Positions 34,570 to 46,449 of a DNA stretch of 64,000 nt are shown here, piece after piece. Where the stretch lies: contig NC_071334.1 in NCBI RefSeq assembly GCF_027744825.2, forward strand, positions 902,106 through 966,105, given 5' to 3'. How positions within the stretch are numbered: the stretch's first letter is position 1; each line of letters starts with the position of its first letter. The stretch is from Synchiropus splendidus (taxonomy: Eukaryota; Chordata; Actinopteri; Syngnathiformes; Callionymidae). The translations under genes and the position numbers were made by a program. Below the pieces are notes generated by a model. The model had not been told where the DNA came from and ran no database searches. It saw only the letters and a list, made by a program, of their open reading frames with translations.

Positions 34570-35994
34570 GCAACCCAGTCTCACAAAAAAACGTGCAATA
34601 ACAACGTTTGTCCACTTCATGAAAACGTAATGGTTAGACGAATTTGCCTCAAAAAACGTATCCCAGGTACATTTAATTTCTCAATGGCTTAGTGAAGGGC
34701 GTTCCTTTGGACACGTGACTGACAGCTTTCTCTCCCGTCTGAACATAAAACATGGCGGACATCCGTTCTATTTTTGCTCTAAATTGTGAGATTTTAAAAC
34801 AATTAAATGTTTTTGTTGAGTTTTGATCACATTTCTAGTGACAAATGTACACTTTATTTTCATATTTTCTGCTCGATGTATGTTTATGGCGCTTCGTTTT
34901 ATCGTTTTGACCCAGATTTTTTAGTGGTGCTCACTGAAATCGTAGTATTGTGACGTTTGCCCTGCTGGCCATAAATACGCTCTAAAATGCGGGGTTTTAA
35001 ATGACTTTATTGGCTTTTTATCACATTTCTAGCGACAAATATATCCCACATTGTAATATTATGTGCTCGTTTTATGTAAATGACGCTTATTTTCTTTCGT
35101 TTGGACCGAGATAGTTTTGTGATTCCCTGTTAAATCGTAGTATTGTAACGTTTACCCTGCTGGCCATAAATACGCTCCAAATTGCGGAGTTTTTAAATAA
35201 CTTTATTGGCTTTTGATCACATTTCTAGCAACAAATATATCCTACATTGTAATATTATGTGCTTGTTTTATGTAAATAAAGCTTATTTTCTTTCGTTTGG
35301 ACTGAGATTGTTTTGTGATTCCCCATTAAAATGTATTATTACGGTGGTTATCTGCTCGCACTGAAAAACGTGCAATAACGACGTTTGTCCACTTGGCATA
35401 CCGTAATGATTTTACGAATTTGCCTCAAAAATCGTTTCACTCTTACGTTTCATTTCTCAATGGCTTTATGAAGGGCGTGCCTCCGGTCACGTGACTGACA
35501 GCCTGCTCTCCTGTCTGAGCACAAAACATGGTGGACATCCGTTCTATTTCGCTCTAAATTGTGAGATTTTAAAACAAAAGCTTTTGTTGACTTTTGATCG
35601 CATTTCTAGCGACAAATATATTCTATTTTGGGTCGGTTATCTGCTCGCACTGAAAAACGTGCAATAACTACGCTTGTCCACTTGGCATACCGTAATCCTT
35701 TGAATACTTTGCCTCAAAAATCGTTTCTCTCGTACGCGTCATTTCTCAATGGATTTGTGAATGGTGTGCCTCTGGTCACGTGACTGATAGAACACAAAGC
35801 ATGGCGGACACCCGTTCTAGTTTTGCTTTAAACTCTGAGATTTTAAAACAATTAAAAGCTTTTGTTGCGTTTTGATCACATTTCTAGCGACAAATGTACG
35901 CCTGACTTTCATTTTTTCCGCTCGTTTCATGCATTTGACGCTTCGTTTTTTTCGTTTTGACCCAGATTCTCTCGTCGGTCTCAATTCAATGTAT

Positions 35995-36187
35995 TGTAAG
36001 GAGTTATATTTGTTGTTTGTCTCTGTCGCTACGCGCGGGTCCGTTTTATTTTGGAGGGGTAACGGAAATGTGGAACGGTTGATTGGTGTTGACAATAAAC
36101 GGAGCGGCAACGTTCGGGGCCGCTGTTCAATGAAACTATCTGGTTCTTGAGTCCTAAATTCCTCTTCTGCAGAACAGCTCGGCTACA
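35995..36187 (+). repeat. 5' LTR of the young gypsy element
   Basis: This 193-bp direct repeat has TG...CA ends. It contains an AATAAA signal (in GACAATAAACGG near 36093). It is preceded by GTAT. Confidence 0.95.
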
Positions 36188-36366
36188 TTGGTGGCAGCGG
36201 TGGGATTTCGTGCGGGTGAGAATTCGTCGCTTAAGCTGCAGTGTGGAAGTTAGAGTTAGCACCTGCTAACCGCTGTAGGTAGTGTGAAGTTTTCAGACAG
36301 CACGTGGAAGAAAAATACCGCGTGTAGCCAGGTCGTTAGTTGTTCGAGAGCTTGGACCTGAGGAAG

Positions 36367-37401
36367 ATGTGGGAACAAGTGGACGACTCAACAGACACCA
36401 AGTTCGAACGCCGTGACCGTAACTACTCAGGCAACGTTCGCATCGAACTTCCCCCGCCCTTCGCCGGAGACGAGGAGCAGGGCTTCCCATGCTGGGTCCG
36501 ACAGTATGAGGTGGCCGTGAGTGCGTTGGTTGGGAATAATGACCAGGAATGTGAAGATGAACTGAGTCACATTTTGCCAACTCGACTGACGAAAGCTGCC
36601 TTCCTACTGTGGGACAGCCTACCGAGGGCAGTGCAGAGGGACTATGCGGCCGTGAAGGCGAGATTGATGGAGGCGTTTGGTCATGGCTACTTTCTGGACC
36701 GCTTCAGAACGAATCTGTCCGCCCGGATGCGTGCCCCCGGTGAGAGTTTGGACGTTTATGCTGCGGACATTAGTCGACTCGTGCATGAAGCATTCCCAAA
36801 CTATGGACAGGTGGCACAGAGGGAGGAGAAGTACCGCCGGTTCTTAGCTGGACTTGACCCGGCTTTAAGAGCAAAGTGCCATGAACAGGGGGCAACAGAT
36901 CTGGAAGAAGCTTTGATGATCGCGAGCAGGTGCGAGATGGCCAGGGAAGCTCTAAAGATGGATTACGGGACCCCTTATCAACGCTCCGCCCCTGTTCTGC
37001 AAGCAGCTGGTACTGTGAATTCTATTTGTACACAGTCATCATTGGATCGTTTACTGGATGAGATGAGGGAAATGAGAGTGGAGATGAAGAAAATAATGGA
37101 GGAAAATGACAGATTGAGAAGGCAGGCAAACAGGAAAGAGTGTGAGTGGTCAAACCGTGGACGAAGGTGTAGATGCACTTGTGGAGAATTGGACTGTCAG
37201 TCAACTTTGTCCGACCGGCGCTGGCGGGAAAGGAACCGGGAACCCAGTCAGGAGAGAGTGCATAATGCTGGAGACCGAGGCCGGTCCCCCAGCCGGCGCA
37301 GTCCAGAGGCGACAGGTGGAAACACTCCGAGACGGGGAGGTGTGCGTTTTCTTTCTCCCAGGAGAGGGGAAGCGGGCAATCAGTCGGGAAATGCTCAGTA
37401 G
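36367..37401 (+). CDS. gag: Gag-like structural protein of the young gypsy element
   Basis: Open from the first ATG at 36367 (MWEQVDDSTDTKFERRDRN) to TAG at 37399. The middle has the usual retrotransposon capsid features: WVRQYEVAVSALVG, LWDSLPRAVQRDYAAVKARL and the MARALREALG-like helix region AREALKMDYG. The C-terminal third is basic with many R/S and one cysteine cluster (CRCTCGELDC), but no classical CCHC zinc knuckle. Gag proteins assemble the particle in which the RNA is copied. The next frame (pol) is open just beyond the stop and in the -1 frame relative to gag, as expected if pol is made by frameshifting. The start is inferred, since the frame is also open upstream of the ATG. Confidence 0.85.
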   Translation: MWEQVDDSTDTKFERRDRNYSGNVRIELPPPFAGDEEQGFPCWVRQYEVAVSALVGNNDQECEDELSHILPTRLTKAAFLLWDSLPRAVQRDYAAVKARLMEAFGHGYFLDRFRTNLSARMRAPGESLDVYAADISRLVHEAFPNYGQVAQREEKYRRFLAGLDPALRAKCHEQGATDLEEALMIASRCEMAREALKMDYGTPYQRSAPVLQAAGTVNSICTQSSLDRLLDEMREMRVEMKKIMEENDRLRRQANRKECEWSNRGRRCRCTCGELDCQSTLSDRRWRERNREPSQERVHNAGDRGRSPSRRSPEATGGNTPRRGGVRFLSPRRGEAGNQSGNAQ

Positions 37402-37409
37402 CTGATGTT

Positions 37410-40400
37410 GTGGGCCAGACACCAGCTACGGTCACCAGGGGCCCTGAGTTACATGGAGACCTGCATCAACCCTCCAGGGAGCAACACTGCTGCACGTCAT
37501 ATATTAGGGGCAGCGTTGAGGGCACTGAAGTGAACATTTTGGTTGACTCTGGCTCCACTGAGTCGTTCATGAGTGCAGATTTTCGCATGTCAGTTCCTTC
37601 TTTGCGCAAACGACCCCTACAGACTGCTGTTGTGGTGGCTCATGCTGTGAATGGACAGATGCTGGACACATTAGGCTCAATAACCGTGACTCTGCGCATT
37701 GGTGAGCACTCTTGGCAACAAAGGTTTTACGTGCTAAGGGAGTCATCCCAATCTGCAATACTTGGACTGGACTTCCTTATTTTGAATCACGCTCTTTTGG
37801 ATTATACCCATCAAAGACTACAGTTATGGGATGTGGTCGTCCCCCTTATGCAGGACAAGGACTTGATCCCTTTATGTTGCAATGTCTCCGTATCATCGGA
37901 TAAGAACATGGACTTTGTGGGTTATCTATCTCCTAACTTACCTTCTACATGTGAATGTGTTGTGGCTCATACCGTTACTCACGTAAAAGATGGAGTCACC
38001 ACTGCAAGAATCTTGAATCCAACAGATCAAGACATGGTGTTGAAGAAAGGCATGCACCTTGGTGAGTTTTTTTCAAGGAACGAGACCGAAGTGCTGTCAC
38101 TTCCACAACCTCTTTGTGTGGCTGAAGCAGTGATGCCAAATAAAGACCGTATTATGGAGTCATTACGGGAATCTCCAGCTGAGGGGCATCAGAAGATCCA
38201 GTTGATGGAATTACTTGAAGAGTTCCAGGACATCTTTAATGTATCGAAAGCTGTGGCAGGTAAATGTTCACTGGTAAAGCACCATATTAGAACTGGTGAT
38301 CATGCCCCACTTCGGCAACAAGCTTACAGAACTTCACCGGAGAAGAGAAAGGAGATTGACAACCAGGTGGCGACCCTTTTGTCTCAGGGGGTTATTGAGG
38401 AGAGCTGCAGTCCGTGGGCCTCACCTGTAGTGTTGGTGAAGAAAAAGAATGGCGACTGGAGGTTTTGCATTGATTATCGTCGCCTGAACAGTATCACCAT
38501 AAGAGACTCTCATCCTCTTCCCAGGGTGGATGATACACTGGATGCATTGGCTGGCGCTTGCTGGTTCAGCACATTGGACTTTGCAAATGGTTACTGGCAA
38601 GTTGAGGTGGCGGAAGAAGACAGAGAAAAGACAGCATTTTCCACCGGCAGGGGCCTCTATCAACGGCGCTCGATGCCTATGGGCTTGACCAACGCTCCTG
38701 CTACGTTTCAACGCATGATGGAGTTGGTGTTGAGAGGGTTGCCATGGCAGGTGTGTATGGTTTACCTGGATGATGTGCTGGTGTACAGTCCTACCTTCGA
38801 GCATCACCTGTTGACTCTGCGTGAGGTATTGTCCCGCATTCAAAAGGCAGGACTGAAGCTGAATCCTAGCAAGTGTCATTTTGCACAAAGCCATGTGGTG
38901 TTCCTAGGACATGTGGTATCGAATCAGGGGCTCCAGCCTGATCCCCGTAATGTTGAAAAGGTCTGTTCATGGCCCACACCCCAAAATCCTACAGAAGTCA
39001 GGGCTTTTGTCGGATTATGTTCATATTATAGACGTTTTGTGAAAGACTTTGCTTTGCATGCAGCTCCACTTCATAAACTGACTTGCAAAGACACACCCTT
39101 CAACTGGACTCCCGAATGTGATGCTGCTTTTCAATATCTCAGAAAAGTGTTGACGTCTCCGCCTGTGGTATTGATGCCTGACTTTACACTTCCTTTCAAG
39201 GTGTACACTGATGCGTCTTTGATGGCTGTGGGGGCAGTACTAGCTCAGGATCATGATGGGTTAGAAGGAGTGGTTGCTTATGCTAGTCAAGCGCTAACCT
39301 CCACTGAGAAACGCTGGTCTACATTTGATAGGGAGTTGTGGGCGATTGTGTGGGCGGTGCGTCAGTTTGGACATTACTTGGGGTCGGCAGAGTTCACAAT
39401 CTTCACTGACCACAGACCGCTATTGAACCTTCGTACTATGGCCATTGATAAAGATCCGTCTGGAAAGAGGGCTAGGTGGATTCTGGAGCTGGATCCATTT
39501 AACTGGGTCATCAAATACAAAAAAGGAGAGTTGAATATTAACGCAGATGCTCTGTCGAGACGCCCTCAAGTCAGGTCGTGTGTGGTTGAGGGTGGTTTCT
39601 CACCGCAAGTCTCATCAGGGGTGAATTATGTCATGACTCAACCGGATGAGGAATCTTCTCCTGTTGATGCGGCATTATTGGACCCTTCAGCGGATGCTTC
39701 GCTAAATGCAGAGCTGAATGCTGATGAACTAACAGACGTGCCAAGTTCTTTCCAACAAGAACTTTCTATTGACAGAGATATTCTGATTCAGCGCCAACAG
39801 TCTGATCCAGATATCCGAGTCGATTTCTGAGAATGTGTCCCGGCCTACGAGGTTTCAGATGAGGGGCAGTTCACGATGGTTGCGTAAGTTGTGGACAGAG
39901 TTTTCACGCTTGTCACTCCAGGATGGTCTGCTCTGCCGGTCTTTGACATCTTCACTCACTGGCGAGGCTCTCTGCCAAGTAGTGATTCCCTCCTCAATGG
40001 TGGAGGAGGTATTAAAGCAACTACATGGTGGTCCGTTAGCAGCACATTTTGGGGCTGACAGAGTTTGGGAGAAAGCGAGAGTCTCCTGCTACTGGCCTTA
40101 CATGTTTAAGGATATCCGTCAGTGGTGCGAACAATGTGTTCCCTGTCAGACTCGCAAAACTCCTACACCGAAGCATCGTGCGCCCATGGGGGGTGTACAA
40201 ACAGGACGGCCTTTTCAGAGGGTGGCGATGGACATTCTTGAATTACCTGTAACTTCAAAGGCCAATAGATATGTGCTGGTGGTGGAAGATTATTTCACTA
40301 AATATGTCAATCTATATGCTCTGGCTAATCAAACGGCTCAGACTGTTGCTGGCTGCTTATTCGAGGATTATGTTCTGGCACATGGGGTTCCAGAAGTTCT

Positions 40401-41259
40401 GCATAGTGATCAAGGTAGACAGTTTGAATCAGAGGTTGTCCAAAAACTGTGCATGCTTTTGGGTATCAAGAAGACACGCACCTGCCCTTATAATCCGAAA
40501 TCGGATGGCATGGTTGAACGTTTTCACAGGACTCTCATCAACCAACTGGCCAGAGCATTGCTTGACTGTGGTGGTGGTGAATGGGATGACTTCGTGAAAC
40601 ATGTGGCGTTTGTGTACAACACTTCAGTCCATGCATCAACACGCTTCACTCCTTTCTGCCTGACACACGGAAGGGAGGCTAGAACACCCATGGATATGCT
40701 CGTGCCAATTGGTCGACAACATCAGGGGCTGACGCACCCTGACTTTGTCACCTCATTAGCATTGAAACTTGACACTGCGTTCAAGGTGGCCCGGCTAAAC
40801 AATATGGTCGCCCATGAGGAACAGAAACTGTATTATGACTCAACAGTTAGACATCATTCATATGCTGTTGGGGATTTGGTGCGGTTGAACAATCCGACAG
40901 AGGGTCGTTTGAAACTTGCTGCACATTGGAAAGGTCCATATCGTGTCATGTCTGTGTGTGAAACGCAGGGAGAAACAGGATTGACCTATCAAATCGGTGA
41001 TGCATTCGAGCTGGACGGTCGTACTCAAGTTGTTCATTATGATCGTCTAAAACCATATACATTGCCTGTTCCTGTTGAAAACCCCATTGTTTTTTTGCCT
41101 TCACAGCAAAACGAGCAGGCTGAGTGCATTGAAAATGTTGGGATGGAGAGTGATAACCCCATTCCGCAGAATGCCACAAGGGGGCCTCCTCAGGCTGTGA
41201 CTCGTGCAGGGAGACGAGTGAGGGTCCCATCCCACTTTGATAACTTTGTTATGTCTTAA
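37410..41259 (+). pseudogene. pol: Pol polyprotein of the young gypsy element, one frameshift
   Basis: The first open part (37410-39830, 806 codons) holds an aspartic protease (ILVDSGSTESF), a reverse transcriptase with LDFANGYWQV and active site YLDDVLVYS, and an RNase H starting YTDASLMAVGAVLA. A stop at 39828-39830 ends this frame. The second open part (39835-41259, 474 codons) carries the integrase: a zinc-binding HFGADRVWEKARVSCYW ... CEQCVPCQ, then core residues D in MDILEL, D in LHSDQGRQFES and E in VERFHRT, then an SH3-like C-terminal part (GPYRVMSVCE). The single frame change near 39820-39834 is the only lesion I see. It may be a recent mutation or a sequence error. No chromodomain or envelope is seen. 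Confidence 0.9.
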
Positions 41260-41539
41260 TGGTGTTCTGTTAATGTTAAGATAGAGTTATGCTTCATGTC
41301 AAACCTGTCAGACATATATCATTCCTTGGTGTGTTTTAAATCTGTCATATATCAGCTAAGCTGGTATATAGGGACAGGTGGGAGTAGTAGTTCCTAATAC
41401 CAAGGTTCTAAGTGATACTTGTGTGCATATGTGTATATATATATATATTCATTGTATTTCTGTGGGCACAGTGTTTGGAATGGTATTGCCTTTTCATGCG
41501 GTGAAACGGGGACGTTTCTTTCTCGAAGGGGGGGAGAAC

Positions 41540-41732
41540 TGTAAGGAGTTATATTTGTTGTTTGTCTCTGTCGCTACGCGCGGGTCCGTTTTATTTTGGA
41601 GGGGTAACGGAAATGTGGAACGGTTGATTGGTGTTGACAATAAACGGAGCGGCAACGTTCGGGGCCGCTGTTCAATGAAACTATCTAGTTCTTGAGTCCT
41701 AAATTCCTCTTCTGCAGAACAGCTCGGCTACA
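41540..41732 (+). repeat. 3' LTR of the young gypsy element
   Basis: This is a 193-bp copy of the 5' LTR with one base difference. It is preceded by the polypurine tract and followed by the GTAT target duplicate at 41733-41736. Confidence 0.95.
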
Positions 41733-42293
41733 GTATTATTGTACAGCTGGCCAGTAATTCCGCAGCTAATTGCGGGATTTAAAAATAATTAAAAGCTGTT
41801 GTAAGCAGAGTTGTAATCACATGCAATGTACTCTTTAATTTTTAAATATTATGTCATGAAAATGATATAATATTTATTATCCGACTGGAGAAGGAAGTGG
41901 ATGGCAGGAACTGGCGTCACGGACCGAATACGTTATTTATTTATCATTTGTATCGAATACATTTCTACGCCAGATAGTATTATCGGATATTTAAAATCGT
42001 GTCAACTGCATATAAACTCTTTTGGCAAGAAAGGAAGTTCCGTGATTTATTCGTTTTGCTGACTCATGCTTCGTTCTCCGTCACTGACGTCAGCTGAAAC
42101 GCAGGCGGACCATTCCAAACCTCCCAAGCCGTAGTTTCTAGTTTTCATTCTGTTTAAATATGTACACGTGATGTGGACGCCGACGTTTCTTTGGATATGT
42201 GAATTTATGCTTTGGATGAATAATTCAATTATACAAACACGTCGGACTTTGACGTCATCATCAGTGGTCGACCAGAACGAAAACATGGCGGGA

Positions 42294-44310
42294 TGTCCTG
42301 CCTGCCGCGGGATGATGGCGTCACATCCGGCATGTACATCTCTTTTTTAATATTTTAATGGGTCAGAGGAAATTGAAATAAAGGATTTCAGTTCTGTAAT
42401 GACAATTTCATTCTACTTCAGGGTCAAATTATTTATTCATTATATTCATCTCCTTGTACGCATGTATGAATTGCATGACAACATCAAGATCACACTTTTG
42501 CAGATGTATTTATTATTATTAACAAATTGTTATTTTTTGGTTTCTTCCATCCGTACCCACTCAAGTTGGAATATCTTTCCACTGCAAGAGAAAGAAAAAA
42601 AAGATTTAATCACAGCAGGGTAAAGAACAATGATCCTTGCTGGTCTTCAGTTTGTAACACACACATGAACATGTACATTTGTATATCTTTCTTCTATAGT
42701 CGTTTGACTATATCTTTCAGCTTTATACAATGATGTCCTGAACACCCCCCTCAGCTAGATCAACATGTGAATAGAGCCTTTGTCTTTCATAACTAGCTGA
42801 TGTGGTCATAAGCCTGAATTGTAGCACCCACTGTCATCTCTTTAACTTAGACATTAACATAATGGCCCATCAATACCTTTCTCCCTTGGACAGGGACTTC
42901 AAGTACACACACATTACCATATTGCACCCACCCAGTGAATGCATCCTATTGGGTGGATCCTCTACTACACTTGGATGGGTGACTATTACAAATGAATACA
43001 TCAGCAGTAACCATCCAGCACTATTCACTGTTCGAAGGGTGCATACACCCCAGACCATCTCCACTTCTCGACAGAAGTTGGAATGTTCTATGTTGGAATG
43101 TGACTCATACCTTCTCTGGCTGCCTGAGTCAAACCTCAAATTTCATCATAAAGAAGAGAGAAAATGTACATACCACATGGAGCAGGGCTCCCACTCGATT
43201 AGTTCCATTATTTTCCCCTGAAACAAAACAATGCCATTGAAATTAACAACACATCCACAGTTAATGTGTATATTTACATTACATATCTACATCAAGTAAT
43301 GACAAAACAGAACCTTTTGTTTTTTTGTTTTTACTACCCGTTTCACTGGGTAATACCCGTCATCTCCAACCATATGGCTGCATTCTGAAAGAGCAAAAAG
43401 TGTACGTTTAAATTGTTAAAGCGTTGAGTGAAAAAACATCAAGGCATATACAGTGCACTGACAAATTCATCATTCAAAATAGATACTATATATGGCTTCT
43501 TCTTGCTTTTCCAGATTATACATAGGTTCTGCACAAGTGAGCAAGGTGTGGTGTTTGGGGTGAAAAATTACCATCAGATGTGCCCACTACGTCTTCAGGC
43601 CAAAATATATACTGCAATGAACATTCACTAAAATATGAAGAAAGTACAAATAAAATCATTTACAGCTGCATGTGATATTTCTGTATGTAATAGTTTTAAG
43701 GCACTGCACAATCTTGCATTGTATTGCCTTTATGAGATACATCATGTTTAGAGGCCAGGGCAGTCACTCGACTTATGTCAGCAACAGTGGACTGTGTGCA
43801 TTGGATTTAAGAATGGCAACACTTTGATGTAGGGATATTAAAATAATTTTTAGTTTGTGTGGTCATAATTCTAATTTCTTTGTTTTGTGTCTAATTTCAT
43901 ATTTGTATTTCAAGTCTTATGCTTTTATAACATCACTTTTTACATCTTTGCCAGGCAATGTATGATGTATATAATGTGTAAGAACCTTTGGATCCATCTT
44001 CTGTCTTCCTTCTGGTGCTTTTTCTTGGAGGTAAGCCTGTTGAGGATAAATATAACTGTTTGTACTGAATAATTCCCACAATATTTTATTACATATAACA
44101 TCCAATAGACTAACGATCAAAAACCAATGACACATCTCGTGCAAATAAACCATGTCATAACATGCTCATCTCTGACATGTCAGACTTTGTCATAGCAACC
44201 TGAACTATAAAAAGTCTTTCACCTAAATATTATAATGCCTACAAATAATTTATGAACCAAAACAGATATTCTGGTAATTGGATTGCAGACATGTCTCAAA
44301 GATCTAATTA
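42294..44310. other. Left interior of the KDZ transposon, no gene assigned
   Basis: No recognisable protein. At about 42920-43140 the sequence is the diverged inverted counterpart of about 50690-50900 in an intron of the transposase gene (shared core GTAGAGGATCC, and GAATACATCAGCAGTAACC). The rest is AT-rich. A polyadenylation signal for the zinc-ribbon gene would be expected near 44000-44300; an AATATT-type variant is all I see. Confidence 0.45.
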
Positions 44311-45412
44311 CTACATACTCAGAGGGCCTGCGGAGGCTCTTTTGGAGGAGGTTGACGGCTGGCTGGCAGAGGTCGTGGACGGATGGATGGTGGAGGAGGT
44401 TGATGGCTGCATATCTGTCCAACCTTTGTGGAACAGATAGACAATATGATCAGGGTGAGATTTTTGTATATACACACACAGAACTTTCTAATCTTCCAGA
44501 GATACTCAGCCTTAAAAGACTGATTTACACCACATAAACTTTAAAATTATTTTCCAGAATTCAACATCAAAAAAGCTCTCAGATAAATTACAATAGTGTA
44601 TAATTCTAAAGCACAACTTTGGATCTTGTTGCTTTCAGCTGTTTTTGTCTACACTGAGGAACATTCTGCAGCGACTGGCACTGTGGGAAAGATGTGTCAG
44701 AGCAGGGAAATAACAGTGAGACCACAAGGTAAAATGGTCAGAAAGCTTTGCAGGGACCAACAATCCTCCACCACAGAACTGTGGTTAGACTCTGGAGCAG
44801 ATGCTAATGTGGTGTATTGTTCCACTATATATAAAAACATTTATATGCAGTTATATGAGGGAAAGAGGTCGCTGGTGACTAATGAAGTCAAAAAAGGGCT
44901 AATAATGAATGATGGCCTGATCTGAATCCGGCCCATTATTACATGTGCCTGAAGATGCAAATACATGAACAAGCTTACCTCTAACAACCGCCATATATAG
45001 GTCCTTCATCCGGTCCAGGCACTTGCTGGCATGGTCAGTCAGATGCCACTTGGAGTGGACCACCTGACTGGACCAAGTGCCAGCTTTCTGGCCTGGCCGA
45101 GCTAGAAACACCACAGCTCTGTGGCCCAAAGTGTGCAGTTTTTCCAGCTGAAAAAAAAAATGAAATCGTCATATGTTTTGCCATAAATTTGAAAACTACA
45201 ATTACTGATGTCAAACATACCAGCATTTGTGCCTCGTCCATCACACGTGAGGCGGTGTTGGTTTTTCTTTGGTTTTTCAACCACTCCTCTTTTTTTTCTC
45301 AAAAGTTTTCAGTCGTTTTGCCAGCCTCTGTCGCCTGGGCTGCTCTGCTTGGCAAATGTTGCAGGTCTGCACTGCAGTTATTGCAGAGCTTATTAGTGGA
45401 TCCGTGTGGCAT
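44311..45412 (-). pseudogene. Zinc-ribbon accessory protein of the KDZ transposon, frameshifted
   Basis: Three minus-strand exons with good splice sites: 45418-45221 (ATG at 45412), 45147-44979 and 44423-44311 (TAG at 44311-44313). The phases join cleanly. The first exon starts MPHGSTNKLCNNC; after a frame change it continues with CNICQAEQPRRQRLAKRLKT, giving two CxxC pairs (a zinc-ribbon pattern). After a second frame change at the 8-base homopolymer near 45292 it continues EEWLKNQRKTNTASRVMDEA. The second exon is open (LEKLHTLGHRAVVFLARPGQ ... LDRMKDLYMAVV). The last encodes a Ser/Thr/Pro-rich tail ending AGPLSM. Intact length would be about 150 residues. I do not know its function. Its place inside the element, on the strand of the transposase, suggests a transposition helper. 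Confidence 0.6.
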
Positions 45413-45418
45413 CTCGAA

Positions 45419-46440
45419 CTGGAAAAAAACAAAACGTTTGTACCATGTATGATCCACACACACGTACATATATCAGACCTAATCCCTTTCAGGTGAAAAG
45501 GAAGTGTTTTAGCCATAATGTAATGTAAACAATCACTTGTAGAGTACTGCAAAGACAACGTTTGTTCTTCTTTATGTTACCGCGGAGTATTATACAGCAG
45601 CCACTGTAAACCGCGAATTTGACAGTGACAAACATGGAAGCGATGGTTGCCCGAAATGATGGCAAACACTTCATATATTTCGCCATATATGACCCCTTGC
45701 GTGATCATTTCTTACCTTTCAATAGTTAGAGCACGTTCGTCGCATGAAACTTCTTCCTCCGTAAAGGCCACGCCCCCCAGCAGTCTACGCGCGCGCACGA
45801 TGGGCTTTTACCCACAATTCCTTCATTTCTACTGTTCGTAATGTAAAATAAAAAAAAAAATAAATACAACACATCACCTTAAAACGTAACATACCTTTAA
45901 ATGTTCAAAACGTATAGCGTCAACACCTTAAACGAGGGAATCACACTCAGATAAATGTTTGCTTTAAATCTCGTTGTATAGGTTTTCTGTCATCAATAGC
46001 TCGTTCTCCTGCGTTTTTTGCTCATGAGCAAATGAAGTATTATGTCTTTTCAAATATATTAAATATTATGAGCTTGAAACATGAGTGTCTTAATATTCAT
46101 TCATACACTAATCATCTCCAAATGAGTCACCTGATGGACTGATACAGCCACTGCCCTGAGCCTCGGCACATCCTATGAGAGATGCAAATGTTGTCTTCTA
46201 TACTGGTTGAAAACCTCAAGACTGGAAGATCAACAGATCAATTGTCAGACTTGAGAAGGTGCCAGTGTGGAGCATATTTCAAAGATAGGTGAGAAAGGAA
46301 TTTGTGTGTCAGTTGTGTATGTGCTATGCAAAGGAGATATTCCAGCTATCTTCTTTGGTGTGGCTTTCTCTTGTTTTAGAGCTTGACAAATAGAACCAAA
46401 TTAGAGAGACACAATATGAGATTACGTCTTCTTCTTCTCT
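45419..46440. other. Upstream region of the zinc-ribbon gene
   Basis: No protein is recognised. A CpG-rich patch at about 45760-45830 (ACGCGCGCGCACGATGGGC) followed on the minus strand by a short open leader could be the gene's promoter and 5' untranslated region. The rest is AT-rich. Confidence 0.4.
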
Positions 46441-46449
46441 CTCTTTGGG

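Larger units (their letters stand above)
35995..41732 (+). mobile_element. Young Ty3/gypsy LTR retrotransposon nested in the left inverted repeat
   Basis: Two 193-bp LTRs (35995-36187 and 41540-41732), each starting TGTAAGG and ending GGCTACA, differ at one base (36141 G versus 41686 A by my reading). The 4-bp target duplication GTAT lies at 35991-35994 and 41733-41736. The primer-binding region starts at 36188, and the polypurine tract AAGGGGGGGAGAAC lies directly before the 3' LTR. Between them are gag and a pol with protease, reverse transcriptase, RNase H and integrase in the Ty3/gypsy order. There is no envelope gene. The near-identical LTRs show recent insertion. Confidence 0.96.
34570..42293 (+). 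repeat. Left terminal inverted repeat (interrupted by gypsy)
   Basis: The arm consists of 34570-35994 and 41733-42293, about 1.98 kb after removing the nested retrotransposon. It contains internal tandem-like repeats: a phrase near TTTCTAGCGACAAAT occurs five times (34831, 35027, 35222, 35603, 35881), and ACGTGCAATAACNACG, leading into TTGTCCACTT, occurs at about 34587, 35368 and 35657. These are candidate transposase-binding sites. It ends inward at AACATGGCGG. Confidence 0.85.

Noticed and set aside
36293..36580. Minus-strand frames over the gypsy gag
   Set aside because: Antisense shadows of gag; no domain.
44596..44925. Plus-strand 109-codon frame inside the KDZ element
   Set aside because: A possible exon edge (TTTCAG before it, GTAAAA within) is visible, but the sequence shows no known domain and the element's other genes are on the minus strand. 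Not supported enough to call.
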